A DNA stretch of 64,000 nucleotides from Paenibacillus oleatilyticus (GTDB lineage: Bacteria; Bacillota; Bacilli; Paenibacillales; NBRC-103111), in contig NZ_JAHNZO010000028.1 in NCBI RefSeq assembly GCF_018998565.1, forward strand, positions 48,404 through 112,403, written 5' to 3'. Below are positions 51,315 to 59,539 of the stretch, piece after piece. The notes beneath the pieces are model-generated. The model saw only the letters and a list, made by a program, of their open reading frames with translations, ran no database searches and was not told the DNA's origin. Position 1 is the stretch's first letter; every line of letters begins with the position of its first letter. The position numbers were made by a program, and so were the translations under genes.

Positions 51315-52199
51315 ATGACGATCCAATGGTTTCCGGGTCACATGACACGGGCAAGGCGGCAAATCCAAGAGAAGCTGAAGCTGATTGATATGGCGATCGA
51401 GCTTTTGGATGCGCGGGTACCGTTATCCAGCCGAAACCCGATGATCGATGAAATTTTGCAAAATAAACCGCGTTTGGTTCTGCTGAACAAGCATGATTTG
51501 GCGGACCCGGAGGTTACCCGGCGGTGGATTGAGTTTTTTGCGGAACAAGGGTTGAAAGCGATCCCGATCGATTCCGTAGGCGGCAATCCGGTGAAAGAAA
51601 TTATGCAGCGCAGCAAGGAGCTGCTGTCGGAAAAAATTCAGGCGCAACTGCGCAAAGGAATGAATCCGAGAGCGATCCGCGCGCTGATTGTCGGAATTCC
51701 GAACGTCGGTAAATCGACCCTGATCAACCGGATGGCCGGACGCAAAATCGCCGCAACCGGAGACAAGCCGGGGGTAACCAAAGGTCAGCAATGGATTAAG
51801 GTCGGCACGGAGATGGAGCTGCTCGATACACCGGGTATTTTGTGGCCGAAGTTCGAAGATCAGTCGGTCGGACTGCGGTTGGCAGCGACCGGAGCGATCA
51901 AGGAAGAGATTTTGCAGGTGGAGGAAGTTGCTCTGTTCGCCATGCGTTACTTGACGGAGCATTATGCGCAATCGGTCAAAGAACGTTTCGGCGTAGACGA
52001 GATTCCGCAAGACCCGGCAGACACCGATGCCATTGTGGCTCTGATGGAAGCCGTAGGCCGCAAGCGCGGCGCTCTGATGAGCGGGGGACGGGTGGATCTG
52101 GAGAAGGCTTCACTCGCCATTCTGCGCGAGCTGAGAGCAGGCAAGCTGGGACGCATTAGTCTCGAAGCGCCTGACGATGCTGCACTACCCGACCAATAA
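51315..52199 (+). CDS. rbgA: Ribosome biogenesis GTPase RbgA (YlqF)
   Basis: 294 aa from ATG 51315 (GAGGTGA upstream). Circularly permuted GTPase: G4 NKHD (58-61) precedes G1 GIPNVGKS (127-134) and G3 DTPG (171-174). The N terminus QWFPGHMTRARR is conserved. Needed for late 50S assembly. Its stop overlaps a tiny basic reading frame (TAATG). Confidence 0.97.
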   Translation: MTIQWFPGHMTRARRQIQEKLKLIDMAIELLDARVPLSSRNPMIDEILQNKPRLVLLNKHDLADPEVTRRWIEFFAEQGLKAIPIDSVGGNPVKEIMQRSKELLSEKIQAQLRKGMNPRAIRALIVGIPNVGKSTLINRMAGRKIAATGDKPGVTKGQQWIKVGTEMELLDTPGILWPKFEDQSVGLRLAATGAIKEEILQVEEVALFAMRYLTEHYAQSVKERFGVDEIPQDPADTDAIVALMEAVGRKRGALMSGGRVDLEKASLAILRELRAGKLGRISLEAPDDAALPDQ

Positions 52200-52264
52200 T
52201 GAGTGACCATAAACGCCGTAAGGCGCGCAGGGAGAGACGCAAGCGCACATCGGGAACGTTATAA
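52199..52264 (+). CDS. Possible 21-aa Arg/Lys-rich peptide coupled to rbgA
   Basis: The ATG shares its A with the rbgA stop (TAATG), the classic arrangement for translational coupling. The frame encodes MSDHKRRKARRERRKRTSGTL, 11 of 21 residues Arg or Lys, and ends 12 bases before a terminator hairpin. No separate ribosome binding site except rbgA sequence. It could be a real ribosome- or RNA-associated microprotein or a chance frame. Confidence 0.4.
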   Translation: MSDHKRRKARRERRKRTSGTL

Positions 52265-52276
52265 AATTTACCGTAT

Positions 52277-52313
52277 AGAGCGAATTCGTAAAGGAACGAA
52301 TCGCTCTTTTTCA
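52277..52313 (+). terminator. Terminator of the rplS-lepB-rbgA unit
   Basis: AGAGCGA(A)TTCGT pairs with ACGAATCGCTCT, then TTTTTC. Confidence 0.8.
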
Positions 52314-52321
52314 TTTGAAAT

Positions 52322-53065
52322 TCAATCGAGCAAATAAACGGGATCGTTAACGGTAACGGTTCCGGTCCGAATGACTCTGGCATACACCCCGAAGCAGGCA
52401 TTCAGATGCTTGGCAATATGCTTTAGGAAGGTCGGGCTGACGGTGTTATAGTCCGGATCTACGTTCACCATACTGCATCGATGACATTTTTTGTATATCT
52501 CCAGTTTCGTATCTCCGATTTGGACGATTTTCCCGATCCAATCGAATTCCTCAAAGGGCTGCGGTTCGTCGTAACGAATGACGAAGTTGGGCCTGAACCT
52601 GCGCATGTCGGTCTCCACGCCAATGATTTTTTCCAGCTCGTTCAGAGAAACATCCGTAGTGATCAAAATGCTTGCTTCATCCACCCCCAGCAGGTCGTCA
52701 TGGTCAGTCGAATATTTCCGGGGAGAAATTTCCCGCGGAGAAACGACGGCCCGAATTTCTTCAAAAAGCTTCTCATCCCATTGAAATATCCGGCCGTCGG
52801 GGGCCGTTACCTGGATTGGCGGAAATTCGTTGTCAGATCTGTCCGCGACGTATTTGCTGGAGTAAGCGAGCAGCTTCGGAACAAATTTGGCGTTCAGCTT
52901 TTTGTTGGACCGGGAAGCATCGGTTGAACGCGTATGATCGATAAAAGCGTACCCTCTGTCTCCGTATAATCCGTATCGCTCGATATCGACCGCGGTCAGG
53001 CGTTCCCCTTGAAAGGACTTAACGGGATAACGGTAAATGGACTGAATGACACCAATGGATTTCAA
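52322..53065 (-). CDS. MOSC-domain protein
   Basis: 247 aa from TTG 53065, with AGGAGGGG upstream inside the end of nagA (4-base overlap). N-terminal MOSC-associated beta barrel (SIYRYPVKSFQGERL, YGLYGDRGYAFID) and a MOSC domain with the conserved cysteine region KKCHRCSMVNVDP (about 190-205). MOSC proteins handle molybdenum-cofactor sulfur chemistry, for example in N-hydroxylated-compound reduction. The reason for coupling to nagA is unclear. Confidence 0.88.
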   Translation of the reverse strand: MKSIGVIQSIYRYPVKSFQGERLTAVDIERYGLYGDRGYAFIDHTRSTDASRSNKKLNAKFVPKLLAYSSKYVADRSDNEFPPIQVTAPDGRIFQWDEKLFEEIRAVVSPREISPRKYSTDHDDLLGVDEASILITTDVSLNELEKIIGVETDMRRFRPNFVIRYDEPQPFEEFDWIGKIVQIGDTKLEIYKKCHRCSMVNVDPDYNTVSPTFLKHIAKHLNACFGVYARVIRTGTVTVNDPVYLLD

Positions 53066-54303
53066 AGCAAGCCCCTCCTTGAAATGTAGGCAAAATCATG
53101 GGTCTCGGGATCATACCAATCCCCGCCGAGCATGACACGCTTCACTTGCAGGCCCTCCGGCTCCAGCACGACAAGGTCCGCATCGTACCCGGCTTTTAAA
53201 AGTCCCTTGCTATGCAATTTTACGATTCCCGCCGGAATCGAGGTCGCATGCTTCACCGCCTCCGGCAGCGATTTTCCGTGCATCTGCACGAGATTTCGTA
53301 CCGTTTGCACCAAAGGAATGGTGCTTCCGGCGATCGTGCCGTCGGCGAAGCGGGCGGCCCCTTGTTCGACGTGCACCTCCAGTCCGGCCAAATGATAGAC
53401 GCCGTCCGTCATTCCCGCGGCGCGCATGGAATCCGTAATGACACAGACACGGTCCTGTTTCAGTCTTAAAATCAATTCCACTGCCGCCGGATGCAGATGA
53501 TATCCGTCTACATTGATTTCGGTGCTCAACTCGTCGTGCAGAAGCACCGCTCCCACAACCCCCGGTTCCCGATGATGAAACGGACGCATGGCATTGCAGC
53601 AGTGGACGGCATGGGAGATTCCCCAGCCGATGGCGGTCCGCACCTGATCGTAGGTAGCGTCGGAATGTCCGCAAGCGGCGATGATACTATGCTCCAAGGC
53701 ATAAGCGACGGCTTCTTCGGCACCTTCCAGTTCGGGGGCGAGCGTCAGCATGCGAATGAATCCGGGAAAGCGGGAAGTCCAGTCGCGAAGCCATGCGGTC
53801 TGCGGGTTGCAAATCCACTGCGGATGCTGGGCGCCAGGCCATTTGGGACTAAGGAACGGCCCTTCGAGATGAACGCCCTGGATTACCTGGCCAATGCGCT
53901 CCGTTTGCTGCACGGAAAAAGCGGCGGCAAGCGCGCGGTCAATGTCCAGCTTCGGGGCCGTCAAGGTGGTGGCGAGAATCGAGGTGGTGCCATGGGCGAG
54001 ATAGTAGCGGAGCATCCGAATCAGGCTGTCGGCGCTGCCGTCCATGACATCCGCACCAGCGCCCCCGTGAAGATGAATGTCGATCAAGCCGGGGGTCAGG
54101 TATGCGTTGCCGAAATCAAGCACCTGTGCGTCTGTAGAATCAAGCTGAGACATAACTTCTGCAGGTGCTTCTTCTTCGGGAAATACGCTTGCGATCCTAC
54201 CCTGCTCGACGGTCACATAACCGCTAAAAGGCTCTCTGCCGCTCCCGTCGAGGATCGTCCCTTTGAGCACCAGCCGGCCGGCGCTCCGTTCGCGTTCCGT
54301 CAT
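53062..54303 (-). CDS. nagA: N-acetylglucosamine-6-phosphate deacetylase
   Basis: 413 aa from ATG 54303, GGAGG 10 bases upstream. Amidohydrolase fold: metal motif DIHLHGGAGADVMDG (about 72-86), EGPFLSPKWPGAQHP (metal Glu), ACGHSDATYDQV (His) and ITDSMRAAG (catalytic Asp). Converts GlcNAc-6-P to GlcN-6-P in the cytosol. In one operon with the MurR/RpiR regulator upstream and MOSC downstream; no nagB in the window. Confidence 0.95.
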   Translation of the reverse strand: MTERERSAGRLVLKGTILDGSGREPFSGYVTVEQGRIASVFPEEEAPAEVMSQLDSTDAQVLDFGNAYLTPGLIDIHLHGGAGADVMDGSADSLIRMLRYYLAHGTTSILATTLTAPKLDIDRALAAAFSVQQTERIGQVIQGVHLEGPFLSPKWPGAQHPQWICNPQTAWLRDWTSRFPGFIRMLTLAPELEGAEEAVAYALEHSIIAACGHSDATYDQVRTAIGWGISHAVHCCNAMRPFHHREPGVVGAVLLHDELSTEINVDGYHLHPAAVELILRLKQDRVCVITDSMRAAGMTDGVYHLAGLEVHVEQGAARFADGTIAGSTIPLVQTVRNLVQMHGKSLPEAVKHATSIPAGIVKLHSKGLLKAGYDADLVVLEPEGLQVKRVMLGGDWYDPETHDFAYISRRGLL

Positions 54304-54329
54304 GGGCAACGCCTCCATTTGCTCTTGGT

Positions 54330-55181
54330 TTAGTCCTTCCTTTTTTGGCGCACCATGGTGTAGGTTTCTTCCAGCTGCATGACGGCGTCGGTAAAGTTAC
54401 GGCTGATCATGGACATGTATAAAATATCGATCACATGGGTTTGCGCCAGGCGCGAACCGATGTCGCCCCGTTTCATCCCCGCTTCGGTCGCCGTGACCCA
54501 AAGCCCGATATCCGCCATCTGATGAAGCGGATTGTTGCCGACCTGTGTAATGCTGATCACCGTGGCCCCATGCTCCTTGGCCATCGCAGCCACTTCGAGC
54601 GTTTCCTTTGTTTTGCCGGAATAGGAGATAGCGACCAGCACATCCCCCGGCTGAAGCATGACGCCGGAAAGCAGCATGACTTGAGGATCGCTGTAAACAA
54701 AGCTCCACCGGTTCAGACGAATCCATTTGAAAGAGGCGTCCATCGCGACGAAAGAAGAGCTGCCTACACCGAAAAAAGCCGTTTTCGAAGCGTTAAGCAG
54801 CGCAGTGACAGCCCGGTCCACCTGTTCGGGGGAAAGAACCTGCGCGGTATCCTCGATGCATTTCTTCGCCCAGCAGGTAAGCTGCTGGATCACTTGAGCG
54901 GAATCCATGCCGGGACGAATATCGTCAAAATGGTCGTCTTTCTTCGGAATGGCGGCTGCGGCGGAAAGCAGTGCGAACTTTAATTCGCGGTATCCGCTGA
55001 AGCCGGCGCGCTGGGCAAGCCGGGCGACCGTCGCTACGCTGGTTTCGGTGTCCTCGGCAAGCTTTTGCACGGAAATTTGGCTAATTTGCTGTTGATGCTT
55101 AAGAATATACTCGGCTACCCGTTTTTCAGCCGGATGCAGCGTATCGAGCATGCTTTGCAGCAATACACCGGCATTGTTCAT
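54330..55181 (-). CDS. MurR/RpiR-family sugar-phosphate regulator
   Basis: 283 aa from ATG 55181, AGGTGAAGG upstream. N-terminal HTH-6 domain (about 1-75; VQKLAEDTETSVATVARLAQRAGFSGYRELK) and a C-terminal SIS domain (about 120-260; FFGVGSSSFVAMDASFK, VAISYSGKTKETLEVA) that senses a phosphosugar. Divergent from the GH20 gene and upstream of nagA, so it likely controls both in response to GlcNAc-6-P, GlcN-6-P or MurNAc-6-P. Confidence 0.92.
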   Translation of the reverse strand: MNNAGVLLQSMLDTLHPAEKRVAEYILKHQQQISQISVQKLAEDTETSVATVARLAQRAGFSGYRELKFALLSAAAAIPKKDDHFDDIRPGMDSAQVIQQLTCWAKKCIEDTAQVLSPEQVDRAVTALLNASKTAFFGVGSSSFVAMDASFKWIRLNRWSFVYSDPQVMLLSGVMLQPGDVLVAISYSGKTKETLEVAAMAKEHGATVISITQVGNNPLHQMADIGLWVTATEAGMKRGDIGSRLAQTHVIDILYMSMISRNFTDAVMQLEETYTMVRQKRKD

Positions 55182-55303
55182 GACCTTCACCTGCTTGTGA
55201 TTTATTCATTGACGTAATATAATTCCTCTGAATATAATAATATACGTAATAATGTTACATATCAATGTTTTTTTGTATCCATACCAGTTTGGAGGGATAA
55301 GCG
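55182..55303. promoter_or_regulatory. Divergent control region between MurR/RpiR and GH20 genes
   Basis: AT-rich, 120 bases. ACGTAATATAATT (55213-55225) and AATAATATACGT (about 55242-55253) form an imperfect inverted repeat across about 17 bases, a plausible site for the RpiR-type dimer. The promoters overlap here. Confidence 0.35.
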
Positions 55304-57223
55304 ATGAGAATAAAGTTTGAAGGGCAAACGGAAGAGCTGTCTGCCGGGATCGGGCTGTTGGCGGAGGAACTGCGGTTTACGCTGTCTAATGACGGAATTC
55401 CGGTGCGTGTAGAGCGGACGCCGAATGTGCTGGAGGTTCGTCTGGAACAAGGGCAAGGAACGATCCGCTATGGGAAAAAGCATGAATTTTTTCGCGCTTT
55501 AGGGTTGTTTATTCAGCATTACGGCGAGAAAGAATCGTTCCATATCGAGGAGCATCCGCAGTTCGATGCGATCGGGCCGCAGTTCGACTTGTCCCGCAAT
55601 GCGGTATTGACGGTAGACAGCTTTAAAGAATGGATACGCAAGCTCGCGCTGATGGGGCTCAATTCGATGGTTCTTTACATGGAAGACGTGTATGAGCTTG
55701 AAGGCGAGCCTTATTTCGGCTACATGCGGGGGAGATATTCGTTCGCCGAGTTGAAAGCGATTGACGACTACGCCGACATCTTTGGTATCGAAGCTTATCC
55801 CAGCATCCAGACTTACGCGCATCTGGAGGAGTTTTTGAAATGGGAGGAAGCGGCGCACTACCGGGACACGAGGGGCGTGCTGCTGTCCGATTACGAGCCG
55901 ACGTACGAGCTGATTGAGAAAATGCTTGCAACCGCTACCGCTCCGTTTCGCAGTAAAAAAGTGAACATCGGCATGGACGAAGCGGAGGAACTGGGAAGGG
56001 GGAAATACCTGGACCGTTTCGGTTATAAGGACCGGTTTGACGTGATGATCCGGCACTTGTCCAAGGTGCGCGAAATTGCGCACAAGCTCGGCTTGGAGCC
56101 ATGCATGTACGGAGATATGTTCTTGAAGATGGCCTCCAAGGCCCATGGCGATCATTACGTGTTCGTGAAAAACGTGGAGCTTCCCGAGGAAATGGTGAGC
56201 GTAATTCCGAGCGACGTGCGGTTAGTTTACTGGGACTTTTTCCATACGGAAGAAAAGGACTACTCGTATCTGATTGATCTTCATCGTCAATTGGGCCGGG
56301 GGCAAAATCCAATTTTCCTCGGCGGTATCTGGACGTGGAACTGCTTCGGCACGAACTACGGGCTTTCTTTGAGAACGTCCGATGCAGCCTTGAAAGCATG
56401 CAAAAAAGAGGGCGTGAAGCAGGTGCATGCGGCCATGTGGGGCGACGATGGCATGGAAAATAACCACTTCAATGCGCTGCTCGGCATTCAGCTGTATGCG
56501 GAACATGCTTACGCGGAGGAAGTGAGTACGGAGCAGCTGCATCAAAGAGTGAAGTTTTGTACGGGCATGGATGCCGAGGCGTTCCTCAATCTGAAATATT
56601 TGGATGAAACGCCGGGGAGCGTGCCGGACAATACGGAGCAGAGCAATCCGTCCAAGTTTTTGCTGTGGCAGGATGTACTGTTAGGGCTGTTCGACAAGCA
56701 GATCGAGGGTTTGGAGCTGTCGGAGCATTATGCGCAGCTGGAACAAGCGATTCATGAACGGCGCAATCCCGAGGCGGAGCTTGATTATTTGTTCGAGGTA
56801 CCGGAACAATTGTGCAGGGTGTTGGCGTTAAAGAGCCAGTTAGGCATCGAACTGAAGCAGGCGTACGACAACGGTCAACCGGAAAAGCTTAAAGAGGCGG
56901 CCCTGAATGTGCTTCCCGAGCTTTCCCGGCGCGTGAACGCGCTGCGGATCGCCCATCGGAACCAATGGCACGCGATGTATAAGCCTTTTGGGTGGGAAGT
57001 GCTCGATATCCGGTATGGCGGCGTCTTGACGAGGCTGGAGAGCGCAAGCGCGCGACTGCTGGATTACGCGGAGGGCAGAGTCGATAAACTTGAGGAATTG
57101 GAACAGGAGCGGTTGGTGTTCGGCCAGCGCAATCGGTTTAACAATAAAGGCGCGGGCTGGAGCAGCTACTATTTTCGAATTGCTTCGCCGAATGTGTTTT
57201 TCCATGTGCTGCCGATTTTTTGA
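55304..57223 (+). CDS. GH20-type cytoplasmic beta-N-acetylhexosaminidase
   Basis: 639 aa, GGAGGG upstream, no signal peptide. N-terminal GH20b-like domain (about 1-85), then a TIM barrel starting DLSRNAVLTVDSFKEWIRKL, with the catalytic Asp-Glu pair D225-E226 in NIGMDEAEELG; the Asp stabilises the oxazolinium intermediate and the Glu is the acid. C-terminal helical extension (about 450-639). Resembles the intracellular hexosaminidases described from Paenibacillus (Hex1/Hex2 type). It would release GlcNAc from imported chitin or glycan fragments, feeding nagA. Ends in a terminator. Confidence 0.9.
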   Translation: MRIKFEGQTEELSAGIGLLAEELRFTLSNDGIPVRVERTPNVLEVRLEQGQGTIRYGKKHEFFRALGLFIQHYGEKESFHIEEHPQFDAIGPQFDLSRNAVLTVDSFKEWIRKLALMGLNSMVLYMEDVYELEGEPYFGYMRGRYSFAELKAIDDYADIFGIEAYPSIQTYAHLEEFLKWEEAAHYRDTRGVLLSDYEPTYELIEKMLATATAPFRSKKVNIGMDEAEELGRGKYLDRFGYKDRFDVMIRHLSKVREIAHKLGLEPCMYGDMFLKMASKAHGDHYVFVKNVELPEEMVSVIPSDVRLVYWDFFHTEEKDYSYLIDLHRQLGRGQNPIFLGGIWTWNCFGTNYGLSLRTSDAALKACKKEGVKQVHAAMWGDDGMENNHFNALLGIQLYAEHAYAEEVSTEQLHQRVKFCTGMDAEAFLNLKYLDETPGSVPDNTEQSNPSKFLLWQDVLLGLFDKQIEGLELSEHYAQLEQAIHERRNPEAELDYLFEVPEQLCRVLALKSQLGIELKQAYDNGQPEKLKEAALNVLPELSRRVNALRIAHRNQWHAMYKPFGWEVLDIRYGGVLTRLESASARLLDYAEGRVDKLEELEQERLVFGQRNRFNNKGAGWSSYYFRIASPNVFFHVLPIF

Positions 57224-57256
57224 CCGGAAAAAAGCGCGTTTGATTTTCGAGAGTCC

Positions 57257-57285
57257 GCCTCTGCGCTATGGCGCAAGAGGCTTTT
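57257..57285 (+). terminator. Terminator of the GH20 gene
   Basis: GCCTCTGCGC pairs with GCGCAAGAGGC around TATG (one bulge), then TTTTC. Confidence 0.75.
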
Positions 57286-57391
57286 CTAATTTTCAACCCT
57301 CGGTGAACAACGGTTCTCTTCGTAAAAATTATACATTTTAAATCCATAAAAACCTATTGATCCAATGGGAAATATTTGATAATATCCTTTT

Positions 57392-57415
57392 AATAAATAG
57401 TGTTTACTATTTATT
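57392..57415. promoter_or_regulatory. 10-bp perfect inverted repeat upstream of the MATE gene
   Basis: AATAAATAGT-GTTT-ACTATTTATT. An AT-rich palindrome without a T-run, in the expected promoter region of the efflux gene, so more likely an operator (TetR/MarR type) than a terminator. No cognate regulator is adjacent. Confidence 0.45.
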
Positions 57416-57592
57416 GGATTATAAGAAAAAGTTTCCCTGATGGAGGTGAGGGGGAACCGGAGATGGAGAATAAACCATAAAAAGGAGTGAATGCTTGGCG
57501 GGAAAACGAGAGCTAGTGACGGCGATAAAGTTTCGCCGATCTGCAAAACAGTCGGCGAGAGGATGAAGAGACATACGATAGGGAGAACCGGA
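57416..57592 (+). other. Long leader of the MATE gene
   Basis: About 175 bases containing short GC-rich helices (for example CGGCGA/TCGCCG near 57519) in otherwise AT-rich sequence, plus a possible upstream start at 57563 without a spaced ribosome binding site. I compared it by eye with known riboswitch cores and found no match. Confidence 0.3.
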
Positions 57593-58996
57593 ATGAAAAT
57601 AAGAAAGCTTTTTGGCTTTGAAAAAGCATTTTTCGTCAGTTTTATTGCGACGGCGATTCCTGTCATTATTCAGGTGCTAATGCTGTCGTCGCGGAATTTG
57701 TCGGATGTCCTGATGGTCGGGACACTGGGACAAACCGAAGTGGCTGCGGTCGGTATTGTCAGCAAAGCGATGATGATTCCGATTGTGCTGCTCGTCGGCC
57801 TCAGCAGCGGTTGCGGCGTTCTGGCCGCCCAATACTGGGGAGCGAACGATCTTTCCGGCGTCAAAGGAATTCTGGGTCTGAGTTTCGGTATGGCGTTTGC
57901 GCTTGTCGTGCTGCCGGTTCTGCTCTTCTTTACCGCCAATCCGGCGGTCGTTATGGGGCTGGCCACTTCCGATAGTCATCTTGCCGATATCGCATCGAAG
58001 TTTTTGGGCGTCATTTCGTTAAGCGTCATTTTTTTAGCGATTGTCAATGTGTTTGGCGTCGGTCTTCGAGCCATCGGACAAGCTTCCACAGCGATGTACT
58101 TCAGCATCGGAGGCGTCGCCTTGAATGTACTGCTCAACTACCTGCTTATTTTTGGAAAAGTCGGGTTTCCCCAGTTAGGCATCATGGGGGCTGCCTATGC
58201 TACGCTGATCAGCAGTGTGGCGGAGGCCTTGCTGCTCGCCGCAATGATTTACTTCACAAAACACCCCCTGGCGTTCGTTCCGAACGATTTCGTCCGATAT
58301 ATCAGCAAAGATCGTTTAGTACAGTTTGTCCGAATATCCGTGCTGGCTACCGTCAATGGTTTCATCTGGTCTACGGGTATCTTCTTGTATCATGTTATTT
58401 ACGGAAAGATCGGTACCGAAGCGTTAGCTATTATGTCGATGATGGCAACCGTTGATTCGTTCAGTGCCGCTTTTGAACAAGGATGCGCAACGGCGACAGC
58501 TGTGCTTCTGGGACATACTCTTGGACAACAACGCTTTAATGCGGTAATTGAGCAGGCCAAAGGGATGCTCATCATCAGTCTTTTGCTGTCGTTGGCGCTT
58601 GGTTCGCTGCTGCTGCTGTTTTATCGCCCGATTATCGGGTTATACGGGGCGATCGACGACTCGTTAATCGATACGGCGTTCCAAGTGTATCTGATCATGG
58701 CGCTCACGTTTTGGCTGAAAACGATCAATGCCGTCGGAATTAGCGGGGTGCTGCGCAGCGGAGGAGATTTGCAGGCGGGATTGGTGATTGATTTTACCGG
58801 ACAATGGCTGATCGGCATTCCGCTTGCTTTAGTGGGCGCATTCGTCTTGAAGTGGAGCTTGCCGCACATTTTTATTCTGGTCATCATGGAAGATCTTGTG
58901 AAGGCGTGCATGACGCTTTACCGCATCCGGCAAGGCAAGTGGGTTCGGAACCTTGTCACGGTTGAGACGCGCAAGCAGACGTATTCGGCGATGTAA
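57593..58996 (+). CDS. MATE-family efflux transporter
   Basis: 467 aa from ATG 57593 (GGGAG upstream). Twelve membrane segments in two six-helix halves; ISLSVIFLAIVNVFGVGLRAIGQA and LTFWLKTINAVGISGVLRSGGD are the paired MATE family motifs. Exports organic cations or drugs with Na+ or H+ coupling. First gene of a short run with GNAT and FAD/NAD genes. Confidence 0.93.
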   Translation: MKIRKLFGFEKAFFVSFIATAIPVIIQVLMLSSRNLSDVLMVGTLGQTEVAAVGIVSKAMMIPIVLLVGLSSGCGVLAAQYWGANDLSGVKGILGLSFGMAFALVVLPVLLFFTANPAVVMGLATSDSHLADIASKFLGVISLSVIFLAIVNVFGVGLRAIGQASTAMYFSIGGVALNVLLNYLLIFGKVGFPQLGIMGAAYATLISSVAEALLLAAMIYFTKHPLAFVPNDFVRYISKDRLVQFVRISVLATVNGFIWSTGIFLYHVIYGKIGTEALAIMSMMATVDSFSAAFEQGCATATAVLLGHTLGQQRFNAVIEQAKGMLIISLLLSLALGSLLLLFYRPIIGLYGAIDDSLIDTAFQVYLIMALTFWLKTINAVGISGVLRSGGDLQAGLVIDFTGQWLIGIPLALVGAFVLKWSLPHIFILVIMEDLVKACMTLYRIRQGKWVRNLVTVETRKQTYSAM

Positions 58997-59026
58997 TATT
59001 GAATATCATTTTGAGGTGAAGCGATC

Positions 59027-59518
59027 GTGGAAATGATGGACAGATTAGTGAAGCTTTATGAATTGCCTCCGTTGGAGGACTATATTAACGCGCTGCGCGA
59101 GAAGGGTATCCTGGTGCGTCGTCCGAGAGCTTATGAAAAAAATCAGGTGCTGGAATGGGTGCAGACCAATTTCAGCAAAGGCTGGATGAGCGAATGCGAC
59201 GTCACGTTTTCCAATTCTCCGGTCAGCAGCTTTATCGCCACCCGGGACGGCGAAATTATCGGGTTTGCTTGCTACGAAGCGACATACCGGAATTTTTTCG
59301 GTCCGATCGGGGTGGGCGAAGCTTACCGGGGCGGACAGGTAGGCAAAGCGCTGCTGCTGCATTGCTTGCATGCGATGGCGGATATGGGCTACGCCTATGC
59401 CATTATCGGCGGTCCCAAGGAGGCGGCTCCGTTCTATGCGCGGGTCGTGGGCGCTATCGATATCGAAGGGTCGAATCCGGGAATTTATATCGACAGATTG
59501 CGTGGCAAAGATAGTTAG
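59027..59518 (+). CDS. GNAT-family N-acetyltransferase
   Basis: 163 aa from GTG 59027, GAGGTGAAG upstream. GNAT core: strand VSSFIATRDGEIIGFACYE, acetyl-CoA loop GVGEAYRGGQVGKALLLHCL (about 103-122, the R/Q-x-x-G-x-G/A motif as GGQVGKA) and a C-terminal YAIIGGPKEAAPFYARVVGA. Substrate unknown. 30 bases after the MATE gene and 21 before the FAD/NAD gene. Confidence 0.88.
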   Translation: MEMMDRLVKLYELPPLEDYINALREKGILVRRPRAYEKNQVLEWVQTNFSKGWMSECDVTFSNSPVSSFIATRDGEIIGFACYEATYRNFFGPIGVGEAYRGGQVGKALLLHCLHAMADMGYAYAIIGGPKEAAPFYARVVGAIDIEGSNPGIYIDRLRGKDS

Positions 59519-59539
59519 AAAAGGAGCGGGAGAGAAACG

